From NCBI GenBank assembly GCA_019237205.1, contig JAFAHO010000171.1, positions 1 to 34,050 of the forward strand: DNA of 34,050 nt. Reading direction: 5' to 3'. The DNA comes from Hyphomicrobiales bacterium. Lineage in GTDB: Bacteria; Pseudomonadota; Alphaproteobacteria; Rhizobiales; Beijerinckiaceae. Below are positions 23,032 through 32,306 of this stretch, in pieces; position 1 is the stretch's first letter; the number at the start of each line of letters is the position of its first letter. A program made the position numbers and the translations under genes. The notes beneath the pieces were generated by a model that searched no databases, was not told the origin of the DNA, and worked only from the letters and a program-made list of their open reading frames with translations.

Positions 23032-24213
23032 CTACAGCGCGGACTCAATAGCCCGGAGCAGCCGGAACCGCATCTCGCCGTCATTGCCCGCGAGTGCGAT
23101 CACGAAACGGACCTGGCCATGGCTCGAGGTGTCGGCATAACCGGCGAGCGTGCGGACCCCCTCCATGGTGCCGGTCTTGTTCGCGCCGCCGTCATGGCCG
23201 CGGAGCAGGTCGGCGTGGGGCGCGAAGAGCTCGAGCACTTTGGCGAGGCCGCGGGCGGTGAAGTGGTTGTCGCGGCTGATGCCCGAGCCCTCCTCAAGAT
23301 GGATGGCCGCAGCCAGGCCGTGCGCGGCGAGCATCTCGTTCGCGACCTTTAGCGACTTCTCGAGGCTGACCGGCCCGCCCAGGCGGCGCCCGCCGATCTC
23401 CAGGAAGACTTGGTTCGCGATGTAGTTGTTCGAGGCGCGGAGCAGTTCGACGAGGATCTCCGAAAGGGTGCGCGACTGTCGGTGAACGTAGACCGGCTCC
23501 AGTCCATTGGGTACGGTTCCGGTCGAGATCTTGCCCTTCACGCTGCCGCCGGACCGCTCGATGAATGCAGCGATCAGCTCGCCGGCATATTGAAGGCTCA
23601 CCGTGGGGTCCTGGCTCAGGCTAATGCGGCCGCTTCCGCTAGGGCCCCGCGCCCGGAACTGGGCGATCGCGAGCGGGGTGATCGGGGTCTGCGCCTCGGC
23701 GGAGACCACCTTGGCGCCCTTGTGCGCGGCGGCAATCGTGTTGAAATTCACCGCCAGCGCCGAGTTCAGCGCATCGTAGGGCTCGCCGTCGTCCTCGATG
23801 CCCGGGATGCGGAGGTTCGAAGGATAGTAGCTCGCGTCGAGCACAATGCCGCTGATCGGCTCTTTGCCGGCCGCTGCGATGAGCTCGGTCGCGAGCGGCG
23901 CCAGCTCCTCTGAGATCAGGAAAGGATCGCCGCCTCCACGCACGTAGAGCACCCGCTTGTCGTCGAGGTAGAAGCGGGTCTCGAAGCGGTAGTCGCCGCC
24001 CAGGACCTCCATCGCCAGCCAGGCCGTCACGATCTTGGTGACTGAGGCCGGGACGAAGGGCTCATCAGCATTCTGGGCCACCAACTCGTTGCCCTGGGCG
24101 TCCATCACGAGCACCAAGCCCGACGGAGCGAGGGCCGCGACCTTCTCCCTGACGCCCGCCAGAGCCGGCGCGGGCAACAGGAGCAAAGCGAGGGCGAACA
24201 GGCGAGACCACAT
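23032..24213 (-). CDS. dacB: D-alanyl-D-alanine carboxypeptidase/endopeptidase (PBP4, S13 family)
   Basis: Periplasmic penicillin-binding protein of 393 residues that trims peptidoglycan stem peptides. The signal peptide is MWSRLFALALLLLPAPALA. The three active-site motifs are present: SVTK (Ser 57, Lys 60), SNN in ELLRASNNYIANQ, and KTG in GANKTGTMEGV. The large insert domain between the first two motifs (GGGDPFLISEELAPL, LDASYYPSN) is typical of S13 enzymes. I chose the ATG at 24213 because it begins the signal peptide; the frame is open to 24270. It stands alone on its strand between the small hypothetical gene and the DUF5330-like gene. Confidence 0.93.
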   Translation of the reverse strand: MWSRLFALALLLLPAPALAGVREKVAALAPSGLVLVMDAQGNELVAQNADEPFVPASVTKIVTAWLAMEVLGGDYRFETRFYLDDKRVLYVRGGGDPFLISEELAPLATELIAAAGKEPISGIVLDASYYPSNLRIPGIEDDGEPYDALNSALAVNFNTIAAAHKGAKVVSAEAQTPITPLAIAQFRARGPSGSGRISLSQDPTVSLQYAGELIAAFIERSGGSVKGKISTGTVPNGLEPVYVHRQSRTLSEILVELLRASNNYIANQVFLEIGGRRLGGPVSLEKSLKVANEMLAAHGLAAAIHLEEGSGISRDNHFTARGLAKVLELFAPHADLLRGHDGGANKTGTMEGVRTLAGYADTSSHGQVRFVIALAGNDGEMRFRLLRAIESAL

Positions 24214-24519
24214 GGCGACTCCAAAGGGTGCAGCGTCTGCAACTTGCGGAACTATGCTCGTGAGACTCAAGCCTTAAGTCCGATCGCAGAATTTCGCTTA
24301 TAGCGGACTCCTGGCGTCGCGCCTTCGACGGCTTTTACGCCGATTCGCGACGTCGCTCGCGACGAATGTTCGGGCCGGGGTCGAAACCGATCAGGCCGAT
24401 CGCGTTTGTCCCTAACGCCGCGTAACCGGCGACTCTCCAATTCGACGACGATTTTCGACAAGTTTGAAAACATCGTCATCTATGGTCCCTTCGGCGCGGC
24501 TGGATTGTTGGAGAGAGGA
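24214..24519. other. Divergent intergenic region, no gene seen
   Basis: 306 bp between dacB and the DUF5330-like gene. An in-frame upward extension of the latter to 24406 lacks a ribosome binding site. Short inverted runs such as TTCGCGACGTCGCTCGCGA around 24343 may form a hairpin. Nothing else recognised. Confidence 0.35.
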
Positions 24520-24837
24520 TTGGGATTCCTGGCGAGAAGCATCTTCTGGCTCGGTCTGGTTTACAGCTCCATGCCTTTCGGCGCCGGTTCGGAGCGGGCG
24601 ATTGGTCCGGTCGCGGCGCCGGCCCCGGTCGCAGCTTGCGTCCATGGGATGTCCGAGGATTGCCGCGCCGCGGTCGAAAGGCTGCGGCTGGCGGCGGACG
24701 TCGCTGCGGCCTCAGTTCGAGCCGGCGACGCGCTCGTCAAGGCGGCGGCGACATCCCGTTTGGCGGATGTGCCCAGGGCGAAGGACAAAACCCCTCCGAT
24801 GCATAGTTCGTTTGTCCGGGCCGCCGAGAGCCGTTAG
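24520..24837 (+). CDS. DUF5330-like small membrane/exported protein
   Basis: About 105 residues with a hydrophobic N-terminal segment (GFLARSIFWLGLVYSSMPFG) followed by a hydrophilic part containing two cysteines (VAACVHGMSEDC) and a low-complexity tail. The arrangement (F.LR..FWL.LV..LP start, later Cys pair) resembles rhizobial DUF5330 proteins, also often next to sufE; this is recognition by pattern and neighbour, not a search. I chose TTG at 24520, with GGAG six nt upstream (24510-24513). The function of the family is unknown. Confidence 0.6.
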   Translation: MGFLARSIFWLGLVYSSMPFGAGSERAIGPVAAPAPVAACVHGMSEDCRAAVERLRLAADVAAASVRAGDALVKAAATSRLADVPRAKDKTPPMHSSFVRAAESR

Positions 24838-24918
24838 CCTCTGGCCTTTGACGCGCCAGACCATATATGTGGTTCGCAGACGATGTCTTGATGTCGCCCT
24901 GAGGTCGCGAGGGTCTTC

Positions 24919-25347
24919 GTGTCGGCGTTCGAATCGATCCGCGACGATTTCGCCCTGCTCGATGAGTGGGAGGATCGCTATCGTTATGTGATCGAACTCG
25001 GTCACGGCCTCGAACCGCTGAGCGAAGAGGCGCATAACGACGCCAACAAGGTGCGGGGCTGCGTCAGCCAGGTCTGGCTGGAACGGGAGGAGCGTACGGA
25101 CCCGGCCGGCCGAACGGTCCTCCATTACCGGGGCGACAGCGACTCGCATCTCGTGCGCGGATTGATCGCGATCGCGATTGCCCTCTTCTCCGACCATCCG
25201 CCCGAGCAGATTCGCGCCGTCGACGCCCTGGGCGCGTTCCGCGAGCTCGGCCTCGAGCAGCATTTGACCCCGCAACGATCAAACGGCGTGCGCGCGATGG
25301 TCCAGCGCATTCGCGCCGACGCTGCGGCTGCTGTCGCCGCGATTTGA
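24919..25347 (+). CDS. sufE: Cysteine desulfuration protein SufE
   Basis: Sulfur-transfer protein of 142 residues that takes persulfide sulfur from SufS for Fe-S cluster assembly. Seen: DEWEDRYRYVIELGHGLEPL, then NKVRGCVSQVWL with the sulfur-accepting Cys, FSDHPPEQIRAVDALGAFRE, GLEQHLTPQRSNGVRAMVQR at the C-terminus. Length and motif order match the family. The start is GTG at 24919. It follows the DUF5330-like gene by 81 bp on the same strand and converges on the diheme cytochrome gene with 12 bp between stops. The rest of the suf genes are not in this window. Confidence 0.94.
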   Translation: MSAFESIRDDFALLDEWEDRYRYVIELGHGLEPLSEEAHNDANKVRGCVSQVWLEREERTDPAGRTVLHYRGDSDSHLVRGLIAIAIALFSDHPPEQIRAVDALGAFRELGLEQHLTPQRSNGVRAMVQRIRADAAAAVAAI

Positions 25348-25359
25348 GCCGGAGCGGGC

Positions 25360-26268
25360 TCAGGGAGCGCCGTCGGGTCTAAAGGACTTGAGGTAGCGCG
25401 CAATCGCGGCCAGGTCCGGCTCGGGGGCCTGCTTGAGGCTGCGGACGACTGCGGTCATCGCGCTGCCGAGCACGTCGCCCGACGGGGTGAAGCCGGTCGA
25501 GAGCGCGGTTTCGACGTCGTCTTCGGACCATTCTTTGAGGCCCTCTGCCGTGATGTTCGGCGCCTTGCCCTTGCCGTCCGGCAGCGGGCCCCCGGTCAGG
25601 CGGCGGGATGTGATGATTCCGCCAAAAGCGTCGCGCGGCGAATGACATTCTGCGCAATGGCCAGGCCCATTGACGAGATAGCGGCCGAGCGCCTCCTCAT
25701 CGGTTGGATCGACGGGGAGCGGATGATCGACCTTCGGCATGTAGAGAAGCTTCCAGAAGCCGACGGCGCGGCGGATGGAGAAGGGGAACTTGAGCGCGTT
25801 TGACGGCGCGCGCCCCGAGATCGGCGGCGTCGTGTGCAGGAAGGCGAAGAGATCCCGCACGTCCTTGATCGACATGCGGCGATAGGACGGATAGGGAAAA
25901 GCCGGATACAGATGCCCGCCCCGCGGAGACACGCCCGCGAACAGCGCGTTGGCGAAGTCGGCCGCGCTCCATGCGCCGATCCCGTCAGCGGGGTCGGGCG
26001 AGATGTTCGGCGGATAGAACGAGCCGAAGGGCGTCTTCAGCTCCAGGCCGCCGCCGAGACGAAGCGGATCGTTCTGGCCCGGCGACATGTGGCAGGACTC
26101 GCAACCGGCCACGTAGAAGACGTTTTTACCCGCCTCGGGATCGCCCGGCTCGGACGCCGCCGCCGCGACTTCGGCGGAGACCCCGCGGGGGGCGGTCACG
26201 AACCACGCCGCGGCCGCCGCGGCTGCGATCAGGGCCGCCGCGAGCGCGAGCGCGATCCGGCCGGTCAT
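25360..26268 (-). CDS. Diheme c-type cytochrome
   Basis: A 302-residue exported cytochrome with two haem-binding sites, CESCH at about 56-60 and CAECH at about 205-209. The N-terminus is a hydrophobic signal or anchor (TGRIALALAAALIAAAAAAA). Each haem is followed by cytochrome c-like sequence (FYPPNISPDPADGIGAW, APNITAEGLKEWSEDDVETA) with Met residues available as ligands. This layout is that of the cytochrome subunits associated with membrane-bound or periplasmic dehydrogenases. It is the last gene of a leftward cluster after the c'-type cytochrome and the molybdenum hydroxylase, so it probably accepts electrons from that enzyme; this is inference from gene order. Confidence 0.88.
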   Translation of the reverse strand: MTGRIALALAAALIAAAAAAAWFVTAPRGVSAEVAAAASEPGDPEAGKNVFYVAGCESCHMSPGQNDPLRLGGGLELKTPFGSFYPPNISPDPADGIGAWSAADFANALFAGVSPRGGHLYPAFPYPSYRRMSIKDVRDLFAFLHTTPPISGRAPSNALKFPFSIRRAVGFWKLLYMPKVDHPLPVDPTDEEALGRYLVNGPGHCAECHSPRDAFGGIITSRRLTGGPLPDGKGKAPNITAEGLKEWSEDDVETALSTGFTPSGDVLGSAMTAVVRSLKQAPEPDLAAIARYLKSFRPDGAP

Positions 26269-26309
26269 GATCGGCGGCGCCGGAGCCGTCGCGGCCGCCC
26301 GAGGGACCG

Positions 26310-26756
26310 CTATTGCCGTTTCGCGTGATATTTCTCGTGGCAGCCGTCGCAGCTCTTGAGCACATCCGGCATCGTGGCTTTGAAGCTGGCCTCGTCCTTG
26401 ATCGTGGTGAGCGCGGCGGTGGCGTCCTCGCCCATCTTTTTGAAGCGCGCGTCGAGATCAGCCACGTTGTTGTCGTCCCAGATGACCGGCAGGGCGTTGG
26501 TGTCGCCGGTCTTGCTATCGGGCGGGAAAAGAGCGGGCTCCTTGCTCGCGGCGTTCTGATAAGTCTTCAGCGCCTTCTGCACCGTCGCAAGATCGAACGG
26601 GGCCTTGCCCTGCAGCATCGCGACGACCGGCTTCGTCGCTGCGCCGTCAGCCTTCATCAGGTCACGCCGCGCCTTGATCGCCTCCGCCCCCGACATCGCG
26701 AGCGCGGCGCTCGCGCCGAGGACGAACATCGCAACAAAAACCGACAGCTTCCTCAT
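26310..26756 (-). CDS. Cytochrome c' / c-556-type protein
   Basis: A 148-residue exported four-helix cytochrome. The signal peptide is RKLSVFVAMFVLGASAALA. The single haem site CDGCH lies near the C-terminus (about 136-140), as in cytochromes c' and c-556, and the family helices are seen (AIKARRDLMKADGAATKPVV, LDARFKKMGEDATAALTTIK). The start is the ATG at 26756, with GGAGG upstream in the minus-strand sequence; reading further up to 26846 lacks support. It sits between the molybdenum hydroxylase and the diheme cytochrome, 41 bp before the latter, so an operon is likely. It may be an electron carrier or a gas-binding protein. Confidence 0.9.
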   Translation of the reverse strand: MRKLSVFVAMFVLGASAALAMSGAEAIKARRDLMKADGAATKPVVAMLQGKAPFDLATVQKALKTYQNAASKEPALFPPDSKTGDTNALPVIWDDNNVADLDARFKKMGEDATAALTTIKDEASFKATMPDVLKSCDGCHEKYHAKRQ

Positions 26757-26868
26757 AGTCGCCTCCTCAAGTTGAAGCCGAGTTGGACGGTACGTTCGCC
26801 TGGAGCTAGCACGATGTCGGCACGGCGCCCCCTCGCGCCACAGCAAACACTTTTCGGACTACACTTAT

Positions 26869-29190
26869 TCACCCTGAAGCTCTCTTTGCCGTTTCCACTT
26901 GGCGGATGGCGCGGAAGATCGCCTGGGGAGTCGCGGGCATGTCGATGTCGGCGACGCCATAGGCGCGCCATAAGGCGTCGGCGACGGCATTGACCACGGC
27001 CGGGGTCGAGCCGATCGCGCCCGCTTCGCCTGCCCCTTTCAACCCCATCGGATTGGTCGTCGACGGCACATTGCGGGTCTCGAATTCGATCGGAGGGAAA
27101 TCGTCGGCGCGCGGCAGGCAATAGTCCATGAGACTCGCCGAAAGCAGCTGCCCCTCGCCGTCATAGACCGCTTTCTCCATCAGCGCCTGGCCGACGCCCT
27201 GAGCGATTCCGCCGTGGACCTGGCCTTCGAGCAAAAGCGGATTCAGGGTGAAGCCGAAATCGTCGACGACGGTATAGCGAAGGATTTGAACGGTCCCCGT
27301 TTCAGGATCGATTTCGACTTCGCAAATGTGCGTCCCGTTGGGATAGGTCGCCATGTCGGGCGCGTACGAACCGGCGCCCCGCAACCGCTCCGGCGTGGCG
27401 GACGGAAGGGCGGCGATTTCGTCGAGGGACAATGATCTGTCCGTGCCCACGATGCGAAAGCGGCCACCGACGATCTCGAGATCGGCGCGCGCCGCCTCGA
27501 GCTTGTCGGCAGCAAGTCCCGCCAGCGATTCGGCGAGCGCCTTGGAGGCGCGCGCCGTCGTCACCGCGCCGATCGGGATCGAGCGCGAGCCGCCTGTGCC
27601 TTCGCCGTGCGAGATCCGGTCCGAGTCGCCTTGAACGACTTTGATCCGATCGAGCGGCACGTCGAACTGCTCTGAGACGACCTGCGCGTAGGCGGTCTCG
27701 TGCCCTTGTCCGGTCGATTGCGTACCGATCAACAGGGTCAGGGTCCCGTCCTTCTCGAGGAGGAGCGAGGTTTCCTTCTCTCCGTCCCACGCGGTGCATT
27801 CGATATAGCTCGAATAGCCGAGCCCGCGCAGCAAGCCGCGCGCCCTGGATTCGGCGACGCGCGCCTCGAACCCGGCGGCGTCGGCCTTTTCGACGCACCG
27901 CTTCAGAGCGCCACTGAAATCGCCGACGTCATAGGTCCGGTTGGTCTGGGTCTGGTAAGGCATCGCATCCGGCGGCACGAAGTTTCTGAGCCGGATCGTC
28001 TCTGGCGAAAGCTCGAGCTCGCGCGCGCAGCGGTCGACCAGCCGCTCGAGGACATAAGCCGCTTCGGGTCGACCTGCGCCGCGATAGGCGTCGACCGGGA
28101 GCGTGTGCGTATAGACGCCGCGCACTCGCGCATGCAACGCGTCGATCCGATAAGGCCCGGTCGACATCGAGGCCCCCAGAAACGGCACGAACAGCCCGAA
28201 CTGCGAGATATAGGCCCCCAGATTGGCGATGATGTCGACGCGCAGCGCCAGGAACCGGCCGTCCGAGTCGAGCGCCATCTCCGCCGTGGTCACGTTGTCG
28301 CGGCCCTGCGCGTCGCCGACGAAGTGCTCAGACCGGTCGGCTTGCCAGCGGACCGGCCGTCCGAGCCGGCGCGCAGCCTCCAGGATGAGCGCATATTCCC
28401 GATAGATGAATGCTCGCGTGCCGAAGCCGCCGCCCACGTCGGCGGTGACGACCTTCAGGTCCGCCGGCGGGATCTTCAGCACGTTATGCGCGAGAATCCT
28501 GCGCAGAAGATGCACGCCCTGGCAGCCGACATGGAGCGTCAGTCGGCCGCTTTCGGGGTCGAGCGACCCCACCGCTCCGCGCGGCTCCATGAAATTCGCC
28601 ACCACCCGCGGGTTGACGATCCCGATCCGGACGACATGCGCGGCCCTGGCGAAGGCCTCGTCCGTTTTCGCCTTGTCGCCGTAATGGGCGTCGAAGGCGA
28701 CGTTGCCCGGCGCGCCGCCAAAGACCTGCGCGGCATCGGGCCGAATTGCTTCAACCGCGTCGGCGACCGCTGGGAGCGCCTCCCAGCCGATCGCGAGCGC
28801 CTCGGCGGCGTCTTTCGCGGCGAAGGCCGAGTCGGCGACGATCATCGCGACAATGTCGCCGACGTGATGCGCCTCGTCCTTGGCCATCACCGGATAGGGC
28901 TTCAGCGGGGTCTGCGTTCCGTCGGAATTCTTGACCGGCGCCAGGCAGGGAAGGTCGACGAGCGCGGCAAAATCGGAGGCGAGATAGACGGCCTTAACGC
29001 CAGGCGTCGCCGCAGCCTTGTCCCGATCTCCAACCGTAAAGCGGGCATGAGCATGAGGACTGCGGACAAAATGCGCGTAGAGCGAGCCCGCCGGCGCAAG
29101 ATCGGATGTGTACAGGCCCGCGCCCTGAACGAATCGCTGGTCTTCGACTCGCCGAACCGGCTGACCGACGCCAAACTTCATGACCGTCAT
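26869..29190 (-). CDS. Xanthine dehydrogenase/aldehyde oxidase-family molybdopterin-binding large subunit
   Basis: Catalytic subunit of a molybdenum hydroxylase, 773 residues. Seen: GQPVRRVEDQRFVQGAGLYT at the start, DVGGGFGTR (about 251-259), AYRGAGRPEA (about 368-377), the cofactor-binding GTQSTGQGHETAYAQVVSEQ, GEGTGGSRS, and GLKGAGEAGAIGSTPA with the catalytic Glu at about 722. The active-site loop is AYRGAGR rather than AYRCSFR, so it is not a form I CO dehydrogenase; an aldehyde or related substrate is likely. The usual FAD and [2Fe-2S] subunit genes are not next to it: upstream is a divergent gene, downstream two cytochromes. I chose the ATG at 29190; 29181 is also possible. Confidence 0.9.
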   Translation of the reverse strand: MTVMKFGVGQPVRRVEDQRFVQGAGLYTSDLAPAGSLYAHFVRSPHAHARFTVGDRDKAAATPGVKAVYLASDFAALVDLPCLAPVKNSDGTQTPLKPYPVMAKDEAHHVGDIVAMIVADSAFAAKDAAEALAIGWEALPAVADAVEAIRPDAAQVFGGAPGNVAFDAHYGDKAKTDEAFARAAHVVRIGIVNPRVVANFMEPRGAVGSLDPESGRLTLHVGCQGVHLLRRILAHNVLKIPPADLKVVTADVGGGFGTRAFIYREYALILEAARRLGRPVRWQADRSEHFVGDAQGRDNVTTAEMALDSDGRFLALRVDIIANLGAYISQFGLFVPFLGASMSTGPYRIDALHARVRGVYTHTLPVDAYRGAGRPEAAYVLERLVDRCARELELSPETIRLRNFVPPDAMPYQTQTNRTYDVGDFSGALKRCVEKADAAGFEARVAESRARGLLRGLGYSSYIECTAWDGEKETSLLLEKDGTLTLLIGTQSTGQGHETAYAQVVSEQFDVPLDRIKVVQGDSDRISHGEGTGGSRSIPIGAVTTARASKALAESLAGLAADKLEAARADLEIVGGRFRIVGTDRSLSLDEIAALPSATPERLRGAGSYAPDMATYPNGTHICEVEIDPETGTVQILRYTVVDDFGFTLNPLLLEGQVHGGIAQGVGQALMEKAVYDGEGQLLSASLMDYCLPRADDFPPIEFETRNVPSTTNPMGLKGAGEAGAIGSTPAVVNAVADALWRAYGVADIDMPATPQAIFRAIRQVETAKRASG

Positions 29191-29323
29191 GGCTTTCGAT
29201 CCTCGCTTCGACGAGTTGCCCGCCCTCGAAGACAATTTTTACGTCGGCAAACCCGATGGTCAACGCTTCGTTAAGCCGAAAAGCCGACAATCGATCGACA
29301 CTGGTCAACTATAGGCGATTTTC

Positions 29324-30274
29324 ATGAGTGAGTACGACGACCTGGATCTTGGCGAGCCAGGGGAGGCCGAAGCACAAGACAACGCGGACCCCCCGCCCAA
29401 TGATCCGCGGCCGGGTGGCGCAGTCGGACCCCAAGCATCGAATGAACCGTCGCGCTTGCCCGCGATCATTCTCCCGACGCTAAGGGCGGAGCGGACTGAC
29501 AAATCACACTCGGGGCGGTCAGGCTGGTTTTCCCGATCACGCATGGCTTTGGCGGCGGCAATCGCGTTTGCGGCCTTCGGCGCCGGCGCGGGCGCGCTGG
29601 TCATCAACGATCACCGCCGCGAGGCGGCTCTCATCGCTCAACATGCGCATCAAACCGAATCGCTTGCAAGGACGGTGGACGCGCTCGCCGCGCGCCTGAG
29701 CGCAATCGACAGCGCGAAAGCTCACGACGAACTGATCGAGTTGCGCCGGTCGGTCGGCGAAATCCGATCCAGTTCAGCGTCCTCGCAAGAGCTGAGCGCC
29801 GCGCTCGCCCAGCTCTCGCAGCGCGTGGAGACTCTCGATCGCGAAGAGAGCGCCAGAGTCGACAAGCTTGGCGAGCGTTTCGGCCACGAAGCCGGCGCGC
29901 AAGTCGCCGAATTGTCAGCCCGCATCGAAAAACTCGAGAAGAAGGTCGTCGCGGCCGCTCCTCCGCCTCCACCCCCGCCCCAAAGCCCGCCCGTGCAACC
30001 GAAGCAGCCCGCCCTTCCACCAAAGTTCGGCGCGAATGTCTCCATGGAGACGACCGGTTCGATCGAAAGGCCGCGACCCCTGCTGCGCCGTTATGTCGTG
30101 CTCGGAGCTCGCGACGATGTCGCTCTGCTCGAGGGACGCGACGGCGAGTACGCAGTCCGGCCTGGCGATGTCCTTCCCGGCGCGGGACGCGTCGAGCGCA
30201 TCGAGCGCGAGGCCGGCAGCTGGGTAGTGCTGACGGATCAGGGCCGGATCGGAGCGGCAGAGCCGCCCGATTGA
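29324..30274 (+). CDS. Membrane-anchored coiled-coil protein, unknown function
   Basis: A 316-residue protein: acidic, Pro-rich cytosolic N-terminus (1-70), one membrane helix at about 73-95 (RMALAAAIAFAAFGAGAGAL), a coiled coil at about 100-210 (LARTVDALAARLSAIDSA, ELSARIEKLEKKV), a Pro-rich linker (PPPPPPPQSPPVQP) and a conserved-looking C-terminal domain (LRRYVVLGARDDVALLEGRD to PGDVLPGAGRVERIE, WVVLTDQGRIG). Similar layouts occur in Rhizobiales hypothetical proteins; the C-terminal domain resembles small beta domains of the PilP type, but the match is loose. It starts at the ATG at 29324, divergent from the molybdenum hydroxylase with a 133-bp gap. Confidence 0.82.
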   Translation: MSEYDDLDLGEPGEAEAQDNADPPPNDPRPGGAVGPQASNEPSRLPAIILPTLRAERTDKSHSGRSGWFSRSRMALAAAIAFAAFGAGAGALVINDHRREAALIAQHAHQTESLARTVDALAARLSAIDSAKAHDELIELRRSVGEIRSSSASSQELSAALAQLSQRVETLDREESARVDKLGERFGHEAGAQVAELSARIEKLEKKVVAAAPPPPPPPQSPPVQPKQPALPPKFGANVSMETTGSIERPRPLLRRYVVLGARDDVALLEGRDGEYAVRPGDVLPGAGRVERIEREAGSWVVLTDQGRIGAAEPPD

Positions 30275-30352
30275 TCTGCGGGCGACCGCCGGCGCATCTC
30301 CGCATAGACCGCGACTGGGCTGGCCCCCGGCGAATTCGACGCGCGCGTGGCC

Positions 30353-30364
30353 ATGATGCATCAT
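30353..30364. promoter_or_regulatory. 12-bp palindrome upstream of fabA
   Basis: ATGATGCATCAT is a perfect palindrome 115 nt before the fabA start, in the 205-bp gap after the coiled-coil gene. It could be an operator for the fab genes; no regulator is known to match it. Confidence 0.3.
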
Positions 30365-30479
30365 CTGCGGCAAAAAACCGCGACCGCGGCGGCGCGCTTT
30401 CGATAGGCTGGCGCTTGTGTTACCAAAACCCCGGCAGTTGCCGTGCGCTTCGCGCCGGTCGGAAGGGCACGTCGCGCAG

Positions 30480-31004
30480 ATGGACTACAGGCGCAATAGC
30501 TTCAACTACGAGGATCTCCTGGCGTGCGGCCGGGGAGAGTTGTTCGGCGCCGGCAACGCCCAGCTGCCGCTGCCGCCCATGCTGATGTTCGACCGGATCC
30601 AACGAATTTCCGAGACAGGCGGCGCCAACGGAAGAGGCGAGGTGCGCGCGGAGTTCGACATCAAGCCGAGCCTATGGTTCTTCGATTGCCATTTCAAAGG
30701 CGACCCGGTGATGCCCGGTTGTCTCGGGCTCGACGCGCTTTGGCAATTGACCGGATTCTTCCTCGGCTGGCTCGGTTTGCCCGGCCGGGGCCGCGCGCTC
30801 GGGGTGGGCGAAGTCAAGTTTGCCGAGCAGGTGCTTCCGACCGTCAAGAAGCTGGTGTACGGCGTCGACATCAAGCGCGTGTTCAAGGGCAAGCTGATCC
30901 TCGGCGTCGCCGACGGTTGGCTCGAGGCGGACGGCAATCGCATCTATGACGTTAAGGACATGCGCGTCGGTCTGTTTGGCGCGGCGACTCCAACATCGGC
31001 TTGA
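30480..31004 (+). CDS. fabA: 3-hydroxyacyl-ACP dehydratase/isomerase FabA
   Basis: Bifunctional dehydratase-isomerase that introduces the cis double bond in type II fatty acid synthesis, working on the C10 intermediate. Length 174, close to the family norm. The active site is [20 protein letters not shown], with His 71 and Asp 85 matching the catalytic pair of the Escherichia coli enzyme. [26 protein letters not shown] and the C-terminal [11 protein letters not shown] also match. I chose the ATG at 30480; the frame is open to 30417, but the extra part is basic and unrelated. It is followed 36 bp later by fabB and then fabI, a typical module for unsaturated fatty acid synthesis. Confidence 0.96.
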   Translation: MDYRRNSFNYEDLLACGRGELFGAGNAQLPLPPMLMFDRIQRISETGGANGRGEVRAEFDIKPSLWFFDCHFKGDPVMPGCLGLDALWQLTGFFLGWLGLPGRGRALGVGEVKFAEQVLPTVKKLVYGVDIKRVFKGKLILGVADGWLEADGNRIYDVKDMRVGLFGAATPTSA

Positions 31005-31040
31005 GACACCCCCGCGTCGAGCGATCACGGAGATAAAAGG

Positions 31041-32264
31041 ATGAGACGCGTCGCGGTCACCGGCCTGGGAATCGTCTCCTCGATCGGCTCCAACGTGCAG
31101 GAAGTGACTGCGAGCCTCCATGCCGGAAAGTCCGGAATTACCCGGGCGGCAAAATTCGCCGAACTCGGCTTTCGCTCCCAGGTTCAGGGCGCGCCAGTCG
31201 TCAATCCTGAAGAGGTCCTCGATCGGAGGGCAATGCGGTTCCATGGCGGAGGGACCGCCTGGTGCCATGTCGCGATGGACCAGGCCATAGTCGACAGCGG
31301 CCTTGCCCCCGACGAAGTATCGAATGAGCGAACGGGCCTCATCATGGGTTCGGGCGGCCCATCGACGCGGGCCATCGTCGAGGCCGCCGACGTCACGCGT
31401 TCGAAAGGCCCGAAACGGGTCGGCCCTTTTGCAGTTCCCAAATCCATGTGCTCGACCGCGTCGGCGACGCTCTCCACATGGTTCAAGATCAAGGGCGTCA
31501 GCTATTCCATCTCCTCCGCCTGCGCGACATCGAATCACTGCGTCGGCGCGGCTTATGAGCATATTCTCATGGGCAAGCAGGACGTTATGTTCGCCGGCGG
31601 TTGCGAAGAGCTCGATTGGACGCTTTCGGTCCTGTTCGACGCCATGGGCGCGATGTCTTCTGCGTTCAACGAGACGCCTTCGCGCGCGTCGCGCGCTTAT
31701 GACAGGAATCGAGACGGGTTCGTCATCTCGGCCGGCGCCGGCGTGCTGATCCTCGAGGAATACGAGCGCGCCATGGCTCGCGGGGCAAAAATCTATGCCG
31801 AAATCGTTGGCTACGGGGCGACGTCAGACGGACACGACATGGTTGCGCCGTCCGGCGAGGGCGCCGAGCGCTGCATGCGCCAGGCGCTGGCGACGGTGAA
31901 GGCGCCGATCGATTACATCAATCCGCACGCGACCTCCACTCCGATTGGAGACCTCAAAGAAATCGAGGCGCTTCGTCAGGTATTCGGCTCCGGTGAGAAA
32001 TGCCCCCCGATATCCGCGACCAAATCTCTGACCGGGCATTCGCAAGGAGCGACCGGCGCCCACGAGGCCATCTATTGCCTGCTCATGATGCGAAACGGGT
32101 TCATCTGCGAAAGCGCCCATATTGATGAAATCGATCCTGCTTTCGCAGACATGCCGATCGTGCGGTCCCGGCGCGATGACGTCGAATTGGGGGCCGTGCT
32201 ATCGAATTCTTTCGGCTTTGGCGGAACCAATGCGACGCTGGTCTTCAAGCATGTCGACGCGTAA
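31041..32264 (+). CDS. fabB: 3-oxoacyl-ACP synthase I FabB
   Basis: Condensing enzyme elongating the cis-unsaturated acyl-ACP made by FabA. The 407-residue protein has the Cys-His-His triad: Cys 161 ([16 protein letters not shown]), His 296 ([11 protein letters not shown]) and His 333 ([15 protein letters not shown]), with Lys 328. The motif around His 296 has Ala where HGTSTP usually has Gly. The C-terminal [14 protein letters not shown] is standard. A good ribosome binding site (GGAGATAAAAGG) precedes the ATG at 31041. fabB lies between fabA and fabI on the same strand and is presumably co-transcribed with both. Confidence 0.96.
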   Translation: MRRVAVTGLGIVSSIGSNVQEVTASLHAGKSGITRAAKFAELGFRSQVQGAPVVNPEEVLDRRAMRFHGGGTAWCHVAMDQAIVDSGLAPDEVSNERTGLIMGSGGPSTRAIVEAADVTRSKGPKRVGPFAVPKSMCSTASATLSTWFKIKGVSYSISSACATSNHCVGAAYEHILMGKQDVMFAGGCEELDWTLSVLFDAMGAMSSAFNETPSRASRAYDRNRDGFVISAGAGVLILEEYERAMARGAKIYAEIVGYGATSDGHDMVAPSGEGAERCMRQALATVKAPIDYINPHATSTPIGDLKEIEALRQVFGSGEKCPPISATKSLTGHSQGATGAHEAIYCLLMMRNGFICESAHIDEIDPAFADMPIVRSRRDDVELGAVLSNSFGFGGTNATLVFKHVDA

Positions 32265-32306
32265 TCCGCAGACTGCGCTTCTCGATCTTCTTCATCCCGG
32301 TGATCG

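Noticed and set aside
26869-29190. Form I carbon monoxide dehydrogenase large subunit (CoxL)
   Set aside because: The active-site loop reads AYRGAGR, not AYRCSFR, and no coxM or coxS gene adjoins.
27700-29274. 524-codon rightward open frame
   Set aside because: Antisense shadow of the molybdenum hydroxylase large subunit; its translation is Arg-rich and matches no family.
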